Positions 8,932 to 16,399 of a stretch of DNA of 64,000 nt are shown piece by piece. The position numbers were made by a program, and so were the translations under genes. A model generated the notes under the pieces. The model saw only the letters and a list, made by a program, of their open reading frames with translations, searched no databases and had not been told where the DNA came from. The stretch is from Aromatoleum aromaticum EbN1 (GTDB lineage: Bacteria; Pseudomonadota; Gammaproteobacteria; Burkholderiales; Rhodocyclaceae). Every line of letters begins with the position of its first letter. Position 1 is the first letter of the stretch. Where the stretch lies: positions 1-64,000 of the forward strand of contig NC_006823.1 in the NCBI RefSeq assembly GCF_000025965.1, written 5' to 3'.

Positions 8932-9233
8932 TTACGGAAGTCCTCGATTGCATGGTCTCTTGCGGCCGACTCACGGATGTGGAGGCCGCGGCGACGTGCT
9001 GCGATTCGCTCAGCAACGCGCTGACGGGCAGCTGCACGGTCTTCAGCAAAGGTGGGAAACTGCATCAACAGTTGATGGCGCAGTTCTCGTTCTTCGGGCG
9101 TCATGAAATCGATGTCGGCACCACCGACGGCCCCTGCGAAGTCGGGCGCTGCGCCCAACCTTCGCTCACGTGCTATTGCGGTAAGTGCGTCGAGCTGGCT
9201 TCTGATCGGCGCAAGTTCGGGGGTGTTGGACAT
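8928..9233 (-). CDS. Hypothetical protein, first gene of a three-gene operon
   Basis: The 101-residue protein starts at 9233 (MSNTPELAPI), seven bases behind AAGGAG. The in-frame ATG two codons upstream is too close to the RBS. The sequence is Arg- and Ala-rich and mainly helical. It is preceded by a full leader element and followed by two overlapping small genes. Function unknown. Confidence 0.65.
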   Translation of the reverse strand: MSNTPELAPIRSQLDALTAIARERRLGAAPDFAGAVGGADIDFMTPEERELRHQLLMQFPTFAEDRAAARQRVAERIAARRRGLHIRESAARDHAIEDFRK

Positions 9234-9292
9234 GCTCATCTCCTTGTTGGGTTGTGCTGCAAGGAGAGAGATGTGCTCAGGGAGAAGCGAAA
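9234..9292 (-). promoter_or_regulatory. Repeated promoter/RBS-hairpin element, copy 4
   Basis: TTTCG, 13 nt, ACATC; arm CTCTCTCCTTG, loop CAGCACAACCC, arm CAAGGAGATGAG. It drives the operon starting at 9233. Confidence 0.88.
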
Positions 9293-9320
9293 AAAAATCG
9301 CCCTCGTGATGAGGGCGACG
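9290..9320 (-). terminator. Rho-independent terminator
   Basis: CGCCCTC/GAGGGCG hairpin with an eight-U tract on the minus strand. It ends the 9353-9944 operon. Confidence 0.88.
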
Positions 9321-9352
9321 TTGGATCGATGTGCCGGATGGCGACAACGGCT

Positions 9353-9700
9353 TCAGTCGAAAATACGCTGCGCCTTCGCTTGCAGCGCATCGCCGGCGAG
9401 CTCACCGGTTGCCGCTTGTTGCGCCACCTCTACGCACGCAAGCAGGAACGGCATCATTTCGTGGGCACGCGCGATGAACAGCGCGTTACCCAGCGCGGAA
9501 CCTCCGTGCTCATGGCACAGGCCGTTTTCATCCAGGCGGGCGACGACGGAGCGAAGGCCATTGCCAGTAATCGAGATGGTCGGCTTCGTCATCGAGGCCT
9601 CCGCATGCCAGCTGCCCTTGGTCGTAGCATCAAAGGCACAACGGAGGGCGTGGATTGATTCCGGTGTAATCCAGAAAACAGGATCAGAGACAGTATTCAT
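9353..9700 (-). CDS. Hypothetical protein
   Basis: The 115-residue protein starts MNTVSDPVFW with AAAGGA upstream, 19 bp after the stop of the preceding small gene, so it is the second gene of a pair. No family recognised. Confidence 0.65.
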   Translation of the reverse strand: MNTVSDPVFWITPESIHALRCAFDATTKGSWHAEASMTKPTISITGNGLRSVVARLDENGLCHEHGGSALGNALFIARAHEMMPFLLACVEVAQQAATGELAGDALQAKAQRIFD

Positions 9701-9719
9701 TGCGATTCCTTTGTGTCGG

Positions 9720-9944
9720 TCAAGACAGGGTGCGAAGCACGGTCTGTGGTGCGATGCCGCGATTGATCATCAGACGGGACACAACACAGCGTTCTAAGGG
9801 CGTGAAATTGGCAGCCAGCAGGTGCGCGACCTCGATCTGTCCCTTTTCCACGTACTGAATGAGACGTGTCGTTGTGACCAGTACATCGTTGAAGTGGTGG
9901 GCCGGACGCAGACCTGCGCCGTCACCATTGATGAGGGTGAGCAC
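9720..9944 (-). CDS. Hypothetical small protein with GTG start
   Basis: The 74-residue protein starts at a GTG (9944), six bases after AAGGAG in the repeated leader. An upstream ATG in the same frame (9977) lies inside the leader hairpin and would translate it, so it is rejected. It is first of a two-gene unit ending at a strong terminator. Function unknown. Confidence 0.65.
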   Translation of the reverse strand: MLTLINGDGAGLRPAHHFNDVLVTTTRLIQYVEKGQIEVAHLLAANFTPLERCVVSRLMINRGIAPQTVLRTLS

Positions 9945-10006
9945 GATCTTCTCCTTGCGTGATGGGTTGAACTGCAAGGGAGAGATGCCCAGGCGGAGAA
10001 GGTAAA
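9945..10006 (-). promoter_or_regulatory. Repeated promoter/RBS-hairpin element, copy 5
   Basis: TTTAC, 13 nt, GCATC; arm CTCTCCCTTG, loop CAGTTCAACCC, arm GCAAGGAGA. It places the GTG start at 9944. Confidence 0.87.
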
Positions 10007-10081
10007 AGGCCGTAATTTCCTGGTGTCCAGATAAGCGCCTAGCAACGCGCAGACAAGCGGCTGTTTCTTTCTTCTGAAATG

Positions 10082-10118
10082 AAAAACCCCTGCGAATCCA
10101 TCAAGGAAACGCAGGGGA
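10082..10118 (-). terminator. Rho-independent terminator
   Basis: CCCCTGCG/CGCAGGGG hairpin followed by a U-tract on the minus strand. It ends the 10137-10541 gene. Confidence 0.85.
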
Positions 10119-10136
10119 GCAAAGGTCAAGACCACA

Positions 10137-10541
10137 TCATCGGTAGAAGACGTGACTCCCGATCTGGGCGACCTGACTGAAGGTCGAAGCCCATCGTGGT
10201 GCGACGTAGTCGGCATGGTAGTGGGTAGCGCCGCCAACCACGTTCCGTCCTCTTCCTTGGAGTGTTCGGCGAGCGATCTTCTTCGCCAACTCCCATGCCT
10301 GTGCTTCTCTCGGCATGTAATTCTCTGCCCGAGCTCGACGAATCTCGGGGGTAGGCGCTTCAACCAAGGGGTTTGTCCACGAGAATTGCCGTGGCTTGAA
10401 CACGGTGTCACACACTTTGGCCGGATCATGCTCGGCCCGGTTCATCGTCACCTGGGCAACGGCCCATTGGCCGATCTCCGGTTCGCCCCTCGCCTCATGG
10501 TAGAGGTTCAGTGCAAGGCATGTGATTGCCATCTCGATCAT
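10137..10541 (-). CDS. SleB/CwlJ-like cell wall hydrolase
   Basis: The 134-residue protein matches the Hydrolase_2 (SleB-type) fold from its start: LALNLYHEARGEPEIGQ, VTMNRAEHDP and FKPRQFSWT are characteristic, with the Glu of HEARGE the presumed catalytic residue. It has no signal peptide. On phage-like or conjugative elements such enzymes locally open peptidoglycan; export would need another route. It has its own leader element and terminator. Confidence 0.85.
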   Translation of the reverse strand: MIEMAITCLALNLYHEARGEPEIGQWAVAQVTMNRAEHDPAKVCDTVFKPRQFSWTNPLVEAPTPEIRRARAENYMPREAQAWELAKKIARRTLQGRGRNVVGGATHYHADYVAPRWASTFSQVAQIGSHVFYR

Positions 10542-10599
10542 GTCGATCTCCTTGTGGGTTAGGTCTGCCCCGTGGAGATGGCTTTGCGAGAAATGTAAA
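10542..10599 (-). promoter_or_regulatory. Repeated promoter/RBS-hairpin element, copy 6
   Basis: TTTAC, 13 nt, CCATC; ATCTCCACGGGG pairs with CCCACAAGGAGAT around loop CAGACCTAA. It drives the hydrolase gene. Confidence 0.87.
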
Positions 10600-10625
10600 G
10601 CGTTACGAGCGTTCTGGCCGCGTAA

Positions 10626-11744
10626 GTGCGCGACTCTACGTGCTCAGATAAGCGCAGCATTCATGATGATGATGTGGAGATGTTCCTTCGGTCAGACATG
10701 ATTCATACTGAAGGCTTTCGGATTCTTTCAGAAATCTGTATGAAAAATCGACCCGATCTTTCCTTCATCATTGATGCAGGGTTCAGCGAGGTCTATCCAC
10801 ATCAACTCGCAGCGCGTTTTCCTCATGTCGTCGCGAAAATGGAGGATCTTTGGGATAACCCCCAAGCCATGAACGTGTACTTTGAGGACCTCTTGGTTTC
10901 AAAGCGCCCAAATCGAAAAGGGTTTCCTCCCGAAGTCGGCAAAGAGATCATTCGGCTCAGCCTGGCTTACGAACGACTTCGCCTCATTACCAGACCGACG
11001 GCACGTCTGGAACCTAAGGCCGAAGATCTATCGGAGACGACAAGAAAAGCTCGTGAAAGACTGAAGACACTAGGGATTGAGAACGATCTGGTTAGCTTTG
11101 CGCGTGCAGTCAGCACCTGTAACAGTGATCTTTGTGCGCTGATGATCGAAGCTGGACTCGACATCAATATGCGTGATCATCGCGGACTCACCATGCTTAT
11201 CGTTTGCGCGATGCGAGGCCAAAAAGAGTCCGCGGAAAGACTGATGAAGCTGGGAGCCGATGTCGATGTGAGGGACAGCGATGGCTACACCGCTTTGCAC
11301 TGGGCGAGCGAAGGGGGCAATACACCATTCGTTCTATCGCTGCTTCGCAAAGGCGCACAAGTCGATCCACAGAGCAGAACTGGCGTGACACCGCTGATGC
11401 TTGCAGCCAGTGCCGGACGCTATACCACAGCAGAAGGCTTACTCAAGCATGGCGCTTGTCCGAACATCACGGCAGATACCGGGGCAACCGCCCTATACAG
11501 AGCGGTGGCGAATGACCATTTGGCCGTGGCCGAGCTTCTGGTTGCCAAAGGTGCGTCTGTCCATTCTAAGCTTGAGAACGGGCCGAGCTTGATCGAGCTG
11601 GCAAAACGATCTGAGCACCCAGGCATCCGCGAGTTGATCGAGCATGTGCAGACGAACCTTTGGAACACCTTCGATACGAAGGAAAACAGAGGGACACGGC
11701 CGGCTGGGCATTCGATTCTCGGCTTGTACCCAAAGCCAGCATAA
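10626..11744 (+). CDS. Ankyrin-repeat protein
   Basis: The 372-residue protein has an unrecognised helical N-terminal half and, from about residue 185, four to five ankyrin repeats (GLTMLIVCAMRG, DGYTALHWASEGG, GVTPLMLAASAGR, GATALYRAVANDH). Ankyrin arrays mediate protein-protein contacts; the partner is unknown. It is one of the few plus-strand genes and lacks the repeated leader. The start is uncertain: GTG at 10626 or ATG at 10680. Confidence 0.85.
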   Translation: MRDSTCSDKRSIHDDDVEMFLRSDMIHTEGFRILSEICMKNRPDLSFIIDAGFSEVYPHQLAARFPHVVAKMEDLWDNPQAMNVYFEDLLVSKRPNRKGFPPEVGKEIIRLSLAYERLRLITRPTARLEPKAEDLSETTRKARERLKTLGIENDLVSFARAVSTCNSDLCALMIEAGLDINMRDHRGLTMLIVCAMRGQKESAERLMKLGADVDVRDSDGYTALHWASEGGNTPFVLSLLRKGAQVDPQSRTGVTPLMLAASAGRYTTAEGLLKHGACPNITADTGATALYRAVANDHLAVAELLVAKGASVHSKLENGPSLIELAKRSEHPGIRELIEHVQTNLWNTFDTKENRGTRPAGHSILGLYPKPA

Positions 11745-11755
11745 GCGCCAGACGG

Positions 11756-11788
11756 AAAAATCCCCCGACAGCCAAGCTGTGCGGGGGA
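11756..11788 (-). terminator. Rho-independent terminator
   Basis: TCCCCCG/CGGGGGA hairpin with a U-tract on the minus strand. It ends the 11807-12421 gene and lies beside the convergent ankyrin gene's stop. Confidence 0.85.
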
Positions 11789-11806
11789 GGGGTGCTTGAT
11801 GACGGA

Positions 11807-12421
11807 TCAGGACTCAGGGCACTCGGACTTCAGTTCGCTGGCCAGTGCGCACATCGCGTTCTGCCAGGCTGCTTCGTACGAATCGAACACACTTTCGCTG
11901 GTTTCGACCTCAACCCAATCCTCACGGTAGAGCGACCACCAATACTTGCCTTCCAGTTCGGCGCCGTCGACTTCGTGCCCTCGGTGGACCCGATAGCCGA
12001 ACTCTGCAGCGGCTTTCCAGAATGGAGCTTCGCGCAAGCCCAACACTTCAAGCGTTGGGCGCCCTTGGCCAAGGAGAAGGTCGGTAATGCTATCGACGGC
12101 ATCGCCGCCACCGATCTCCTCATCGCGGTCGATCGCTTCTCCAAACTGGGTTTCTAGTGAGAGAACAACCTTCGCGGCCGAATCGAGCTTGATCAAATCC
12201 TGACGAAAATCGACAGAGCCAAGCTCGGTGAGCTCACTCTCGATCTGCTGGGCTTGTTGCTGCAGCGAGTGCAGAGACAGGCTGTGAGAGCTGGTCTGTC
12301 CATCATGCTCGATGATCTTGCGTTGCGCTTCGATAGCGGCATAGCAACTGGCGCGAAGGTCCAGCAAGTGCGTGTAGCGGATCAACCGCGTTGCGATGAT
12401 GGTGACGGGTTCTTGCTGCAT
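11807..12421 (-). CDS. Hypothetical protein
   Basis: The 204-residue protein has a helical N-terminal half with a Gln-rich stretch (SLQQQAQQIESEL) and a Trp- and Glu-rich C-terminal half. No family recognised. It starts behind a complete leader element, with AAGGAG eight bases before the ATG. Confidence 0.7.
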   Translation of the reverse strand: MQQEPVTIIATRLIRYTHLLDLRASCYAAIEAQRKIIEHDGQTSSHSLSLHSLQQQAQQIESELTELGSVDFRQDLIKLDSAAKVVLSLETQFGEAIDRDEEIGGGDAVDSITDLLLGQGRPTLEVLGLREAPFWKAAAEFGYRVHRGHEVDGAELEGKYWWSLYREDWVEVETSESVFDSYEAAWQNAMCALASELKSECPES

Positions 12422-12487
12422 GAGAATTCTCCTTGAAGGGTAGATGATTGAACTGCCCTGTGGAGATGCGCACCGGTTGATGCGAAT
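12422..12487 (-). promoter_or_regulatory. Repeated promoter/RBS-hairpin element, copy 7
   Basis: ATTCG, 13 nt, GCATC; arm CTCCACAGGG, loop CAGTTCAATC, arm CCCTTCAAGGAG. It drives the gene at 12421. Confidence 0.85.
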
Positions 12488-12579
12488 TGGCGTTACTGGA
12501 AGTCATAAAAGCAATTCAAGCGCGCTTAAATAGGCGAGCCGAAACGATCAGCTAATCGTCTAGTTCTCGCGCAAGCCAA

Positions 12580-12617
12580 CAAAAATGACCGTCACACCCG
12601 CGAGGGAAGTGACGGTC
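12580..12617 (-). terminator. Rho-independent terminator
   Basis: GACCGTCA/TGACGGTC hairpin followed by a U-tract on the minus strand. It ends the 12626-13606 gene. Confidence 0.85.
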
Positions 12618-12625
12618 TGGATGGC

Positions 12626-13606
12626 TTACGCGGCAACAGAGATCGTGTCGATCGTCGTCACCTCGATAGGCGTCACCTTGAAGTAGGACTTCACGATGCC
12701 GTACACCTTGTTGATGCTCCAGTGCCAGCGTGCTTCCCCGGCAAAGCCCGTCGCGTTGGCGGGTACCACCAGGTAACCATCGTAGGCATCCATGTAGCCC
12801 GCGCCGTTGAGCACACCGTCGTGCAGACCGATGTGAACCTTGCCCTGGGCTGTGCTCCAGAACATCGGCTTGGTGCAATCGTGCTCGAAAAGCGCCCGCA
12901 CGTTGATCTGTGCGTGCGCCATCGGGACGGCCCAGGTGTAGCCGTTCTCGATGATTGACACCACCTCTTCGGGCGAAAGCACCGTTGGACGCTGAGGATC
13001 AGCTTCGACTTTCCAGCGCAGATCCGCGGTGTGCTCAACGAAAATCCGTCCCTCAGCGCCATGCGCCATGCAATACGCGCGAAGCGACTCACTCGAGCAG
13101 TTGCCCAGCTTGAGCAACTCGATCAACCAACGGCCAGGCTGCACCTCTTCGATGTAGTTCGAGTTATAGCGCTGGCTGCGCTGCCCGAACTCGTCCATCA
13201 GTTCATCGAGACTGACCCCGTTCCATCCCGGCACCCAGCACAACTCGCCATGCAGGCTGCTTGGGATGAGATCGAAAGCCCTTTCACGATTGGCCTGGAT
13301 GTAGGCCTGGTGCATCTTTTCCTGCACCTCGTAAGAGACACAATCAAAGGTCATCCCTTCCTGGCGTGCAGCCTCCAGGAACTCGGCTTCCCATCCCTCG
13401 CTGAGTTCGATCACCAGATCGATCAGGGCGTCACGGAAACGAGCGTTGTCCCATTTGCTCTCGACCTGCACCCGCTTGAGCGAGATCCATCCGGCGATGA
13501 GCTTGTCGGCCCACGCATCCGAGAAGTGATAATCGTCGGGGTAGATGCAATACGCGGGCAGTGCCTTTGCGGTTTCGATGTACTTGCGGTGTTTCTTGCT
13601 GTTCAT
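12626..13606 (-). CDS. Hypothetical protein
   Basis: The 326-residue soluble protein starts MNSKKHRKYIETAKAL. It is rich in Trp and acidic residues and shows no motif I recognise. It is a monocistronic unit with its own leader element and terminator. Confidence 0.7.
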   Translation of the reverse strand: MNSKKHRKYIETAKALPAYCIYPDDYHFSDAWADKLIAGWISLKRVQVESKWDNARFRDALIDLVIELSEGWEAEFLEAARQEGMTFDCVSYEVQEKMHQAYIQANRERAFDLIPSSLHGELCWVPGWNGVSLDELMDEFGQRSQRYNSNYIEEVQPGRWLIELLKLGNCSSESLRAYCMAHGAEGRIFVEHTADLRWKVEADPQRPTVLSPEEVVSIIENGYTWAVPMAHAQINVRALFEHDCTKPMFWSTAQGKVHIGLHDGVLNGAGYMDAYDGYLVVPANATGFAGEARWHWSINKVYGIVKSYFKVTPIEVTTIDTISVAA

Positions 13607-13671
13607 GGTGCTCTCCTTGTAGGCAATGGGTTAGTGCTGCCTGAAGGAGATGCACAGGGCGTGCTGAGAAT
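13607..13671 (-). promoter_or_regulatory. Repeated promoter/RBS-hairpin element, copy 8
   Basis: ATTCT, 13 nt, GCATC; arm CTCCTTCAGGCA, loop GCACTAACCCAT, arm TGCCTACAAGGAG. One of the clearest paired copies. Confidence 0.9.
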
Positions 13672-13820
13672 CTGGCGACGTTGTCTTAAAAGGGCGTGTT
13701 TTCTAGCGCGCAAAAGAGCGCGTACAAGCAAGCAAAAGCGCGGCGTTCTTCACAAAAGAAGCACCAAGCCAGCGCTCATTGACGTGCCACTCCTGGTGAC
13801 CTAGAGTTCTGCTCAACACG

Positions 13821-13870
13821 GCCCCTCTCGGTGACCCTGCTTCGGCGGGGACGCTGCTGAGGGGTTTTTT
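13821..13870 (+). terminator. Terminator-like hairpin without an obvious gene
   Basis: CCCCTC/GAGGGG stem followed by six T on the plus strand. It sits just before the TnpB remnant; what it terminates is unclear. Confidence 0.5.
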
Positions 13871-13886
13871 ATCCGGTGCGCCGTAA

Positions 13887-14048
13887 AGCCTCGTCCAAGC
13901 GATCTGTCGCGAATGGACCTGCGTGGCGTGCGGAAGCACCCACGACCGCGACATCAACGCGTCCAGGAACATCCTCGGGCGCGGACGTGCGCCTCTAGCT
14001 GTAGGAATCCCCGTCCTTCCCCGCGTCAGCGGGCAGCCGGCAGGCTGA
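13887..14048 (+). pseudogene. tnpB: TnpB C-terminal remnant (IS200/IS605 family)
   Basis: In frame with the stop at 14046-14048 the sequence reads REWTCVACGSTHDRDINASR, then NILGRGRAPLAVGIPVL: the second zinc-knuckle half, the catalytic HDRDxNA segment and the usual C-terminal tail of TnpB. The first CxxC pair and all upstream domains are missing. It is a short 3' fragment left by deletion or partial replacement. Confidence 0.88.
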
Positions 14049-14066
14049 GGGCGGGGAGGACGTCAA
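14005..14066 (+). mobile_element. IS200/IS605-type right end / possible omega-RNA 3' part
   Basis: GAATCCCCGTCC ... GGGCGGGGAGGACGTCAA overlaps and follows the TnpB stop, as in many IS605-family right ends, where it forms the foldback structure and the 3' part of the guide RNA. No left end or tnpA is present. Confidence 0.7.
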
Positions 14067-14242
14067 AGATTCTTCCATCGGAATCCAGCCGCCAAGATGA
14101 GCGTTGGCGAACGTGCAGATGCACGGTGATTTCTAGCCGAAAAATCAGCGGATAAACAGGATAAGAAGACGTTGAGTGCAGCAAGGGCGACGATCGCTGC
14201 CGCATGCGAGACCGGGATCTCGAGGGTTGCCCACCCCAAGGC

Positions 14243-14914
14243 TCACCACCCCGGGTAGAGCGCATACAGCCGGGCCCAGTCCTGTAACGCGCCGTTGGTC
14301 TTGAGGATCTCGATGCCTTCAGCGGCATGCCATTTTTTCGGCACGCGTACCATCCAGTAACGGTCATCGGATTGAAAGTAGAGCTGCAGGATCGTTGCCA
14401 CCAGTAGTTGGCGGTACATCGGCAGCTTCCGATAATCGGATCGCCACTGATCCAGTGCTCCAGAGATCTCTGGATTGTCTGCGTTACTCCAGTCGAAACC
14501 GCGGGGGCGCATGTAGTAGTGCTCACCGCGGCTGCCGTAGGGTCGATCGACGCGTTGGAAGAACGCCCCAAGGTCGAAGCGCTCGATCATCGACCACAGG
14601 TGGGTGCCGAACGGTTCGGGGTTGCTCCAAGAGCCAGGTTCGAGATCGAGCCCGCAGACCGCAGCCAGTGCCCGAGCCTCGATCTCGTCCATCGAAGGCC
14701 GCTTGTGAATGAGGTCGATGAAGGTGAATTTCGGAAACCGTCCCGTGGCGAATGTGGGGGATACCTGTGCGTAGCCAACAACTGCCACTGGAACGAGTGA
14801 GTGATGGATGTATGCCGTCTCAGCCTGATGGATGTCGACGAGCTCGACCTGGTAGGTACCAAGTGCCAGGCCGAGGCTATCGAGGAGTTGGGCAACAGGG
14901 GGCGTGGGTTGCAT
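14243..14914 (-). CDS. Hypothetical protein in the vapBC operon
   Basis: The 223-residue protein starts MQPTPPVAQLL, 12 bp after the vapC stop, so it is probably cotranscribed with vapBC. It has no recognised domain. Its place downstream of a toxin-antitoxin pair may be incidental. Confidence 0.65.
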   Translation of the reverse strand: MQPTPPVAQLLDSLGLALGTYQVELVDIHQAETAYIHHSLVPVAVVGYAQVSPTFATGRFPKFTFIDLIHKRPSMDEIEARALAAVCGLDLEPGSWSNPEPFGTHLWSMIERFDLGAFFQRVDRPYGSRGEHYYMRPRGFDWSNADNPEISGALDQWRSDYRKLPMYRQLLVATILQLYFQSDDRYWMVRVPKKWHAAEGIEILKTNGALQDWARLYALYPGW

Positions 14915-14926
14915 GGCGATCTCTTT

Positions 14927-15298
14927 TCAGTGGGCCAATTCGTAAGCGATCCCGAGCCGGGCAGTTGCGCTGCCGAGGCGCCGATCGCGCGTCCAGAGCC
15001 GGGTACCCGGTGAAAGCTTGGTAGCTGCCAGCAGGTGCGCATCGGTATAGCCGACGCCCAGCCCGAAGAGGGCGTGATGGTCGATGAAGCGAAAGACTTC
15101 GTCGTCGGTGGCCACGATCGCAGGCGGCAGATTCTGCATGGCCTCGAGCACGACTGCCCGATGCTTGAGACTGCCGAGTGCGATCTCGCCCAGCACATGG
15201 GGATGCATGCACACCCGTCCTTCGTTCAAGAGTTCGGACAAGTGCGCTTCGGTGCTACGCAAGTGGTCGATCCAGACCGAGGTGTCCACCAGGATCAT
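14927..15298 (-). CDS. vapC: VapC-type PIN-domain toxin
   Basis: The 123-residue PIN domain begins MILVDTSVWIDHL and includes HPHVLGEIALG, GLGVGYTDAHLLAA and LWTRDRRL, giving the four acidic residues that bind Mg2+ for RNA cleavage. Its start overlaps the vapB stop by four bases. No catalytic residue is missing. VapC toxins usually cut tRNA or rRNA; the target here is unknown. Confidence 0.93.
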   Translation of the reverse strand: MILVDTSVWIDHLRSTEAHLSELLNEGRVCMHPHVLGEIALGSLKHRAVVLEAMQNLPPAIVATDDEVFRFIDHHALFGLGVGYTDAHLLAATKLSPGTRLWTRDRRLGSATARLGIAYELAH

Positions 15299-15495
15299 TC
15301 GTCGTGTTCCGGCCGGCGCCGCGGGATGTCGGTCAGCTGTGGTTCTGAGCCGCCTAGCAGGGCCAGCCGGCGGGCGCTTTCGCGTTGGATGAGCGCTCGC
15401 AAAGCCTCCTTCACCAAGGCAGATTTTTCGGTCATGCCGGTCAGCGCCTGGGCCTTGGCTAAAAGTTCATCGTCGAGCGCGAGCGTGGTGCGCAT
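15295..15495 (-). CDS. vapB: VapB-type antitoxin
   Basis: The 66-residue protein starts MRTTLALDDELLAKAQ at 15495, a ribbon-helix-helix DNA-binding N-terminus (MRTTL..DDELL) with a C-terminal tail for toxin binding. The longer frame to 15519 lacks this typical start. Overlap with vapC indicates coupling. Confidence 0.9.
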   Translation of the reverse strand: MRTTLALDDELLAKAQALTGMTEKSALVKEALRALIQRESARRLALLGGSEPQLTDIPRRRPEHDE

Positions 15496-15522
15496 ACCGT
15501 ATCTCCCAACAAAAGGCACGCC

Positions 15523-15547
15523 CTACTATAGCATCATCAAGTGATGC
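15523..15547 (-). promoter_or_regulatory. vapBC promoter/operator
   Basis: The perfect inverted repeat GCATCA-TCAAG-TGATGC (15531-15547) lies just upstream of a minus-strand TATAGT -10 box (15523-15528), the right place for VapB autorepression. Confidence 0.65.
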
Positions 15548-15587
15548 GCTTTTTCGTGCAGGGGAGGGCTTCTGTGACGTCCCCCAA

Positions 15588-15596
15588 TGTGGATAA
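15588..15596 (-). promoter_or_regulatory. DnaA-box match
   Basis: TGTGGATAA is the exact complement of TTATCCACA. It is isolated from the degenerate TTATCCAC motifs at 16.4-17.3 kb. A role in replication is only possible. Confidence 0.4.
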
Positions 15597-15718
15597 CCAA
15601 TTATCCGGATGACCGCACAAACCCCGCGCGCACGACCGCCTCTGCCACCCGGAATCCCGTTCGGGTCACTGCCGACCTCGAGGCTGTCTTCCCCTCCCCC
15701 TGCATCCTCCGTGGACGT

Positions 15719-15756
15719 GAAAAACCCCCGGTAGCCAATGAGACTGCGCGGGGGTT
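15719..15756 (-). terminator. Rho-independent terminator
   Basis: CCCCCG/CGGGGG hairpin with a U-tract on the minus strand, after the DUF2283-like gene. Confidence 0.85.
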
Positions 15757-15771
15757 GAAATTTGATCGGGA

Positions 15772-15975
15772 TTAAGCCGCGAGAGGCAGCAAATCCTTGG
15801 CGTTCTCCAGAGGCCAGTAGCCCGATGCCTTGGCGTCAAGGATCGTTATCTCAGCGATTCCGTTTGCCGCGTAGCCGATATTGACGTTCCAGCCATGCGA
15901 AACATCCCTGACGATAGGTTCCTTGGAGAACTCAATAAATAGGATGTCGTCCTGGTCATCGTACTTGATTCTCAT
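15772..15975 (-). CDS. DUF2283-like protein (antitoxin-like partner)
   Basis: The 67-residue protein starts MRIKYDDQDDILFIEF, typical of DUF2283. Its ATG overlaps the DUF4258-like stop by four bases. DUF4258/DUF2283 pairs behave like toxin-antitoxin modules; the antitoxin role is inferred from the pairing. Confidence 0.8.
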   Translation of the reverse strand: MRIKYDDQDDILFIEFSKEPIVRDVSHGWNVNIGYAANGIAEITILDAKASGYWPLENAKDLLPLAA

Positions 15976-16244
15976 GCTTCGTCCTCCAGTTCCCAATTAA
16001 CCATGACGGTCTTGACAACCACGGCAGCCTGTTCAACCACGGCAGCGCAAATCAAGTTGTCTGCCCGCTCTTGGATCTGCGTGAAGATCCATAAATTCAG
16101 CTCGTCACGGCGTTTGATTTCGCCTTCCTCGATGAGTTGCTCCAACGTGGCATCATCAATGTCCCGACGTTGCATGCTTTCACGGGCATGATTTGTTACC
16201 CAGACATTCTTGCCAAACCTTTTGCTGAAAAAACTCGCCAACAT
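15972..16244 (-). CDS. DUF4258-like protein (toxin-like)
   Basis: The 90-residue protein starts at 16244 (MLASFFSKRF) with CAAGGAG at the right distance. VTNHARESMQRRDI followed by LEEGE-like spacing matches DUF4258, a small RelE/HigB-like fold. It overlaps the DUF2283-like gene. It lies downstream of a truncated copy of the repeated leader (16331-16377), suggesting the pair replaced the leader's original gene. Confidence 0.78.
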   Translation of the reverse strand: MLASFFSKRFGKNVWVTNHARESMQRRDIDDATLEQLIEEGEIKRRDELNLWIFTQIQERADNLICAAVVEQAAVVVKTVMVNWELEDEA

Positions 16245-16330
16245 AATCTCCTTGAGAAGAGAGTAGGGACCCAAAACTTAGAGGTCAAGCATCGCGGCTG
16301 CCTCCGGCTCGCCCGAATGGACAGATGGAG

Positions 16331-16377
16331 GAAGGGTTAGGCTTGCCTGAAGGAGATACCGTCTGCGTGATGGGAAA
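16331..16377 (-). promoter_or_regulatory. Truncated promoter/leader element, copy 9 (orphan)
   Basis: TTTCC, 13 nt, GTATC, then CTCCTTCAGGC and GCCTAACCC are present, but the RBS-containing 3' arm and start codon are missing. The sequence diverges after CTAACCC. Confidence 0.75.
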
Positions 16378-16399
16378 AAACGGCGAAGCAACAACCCGA

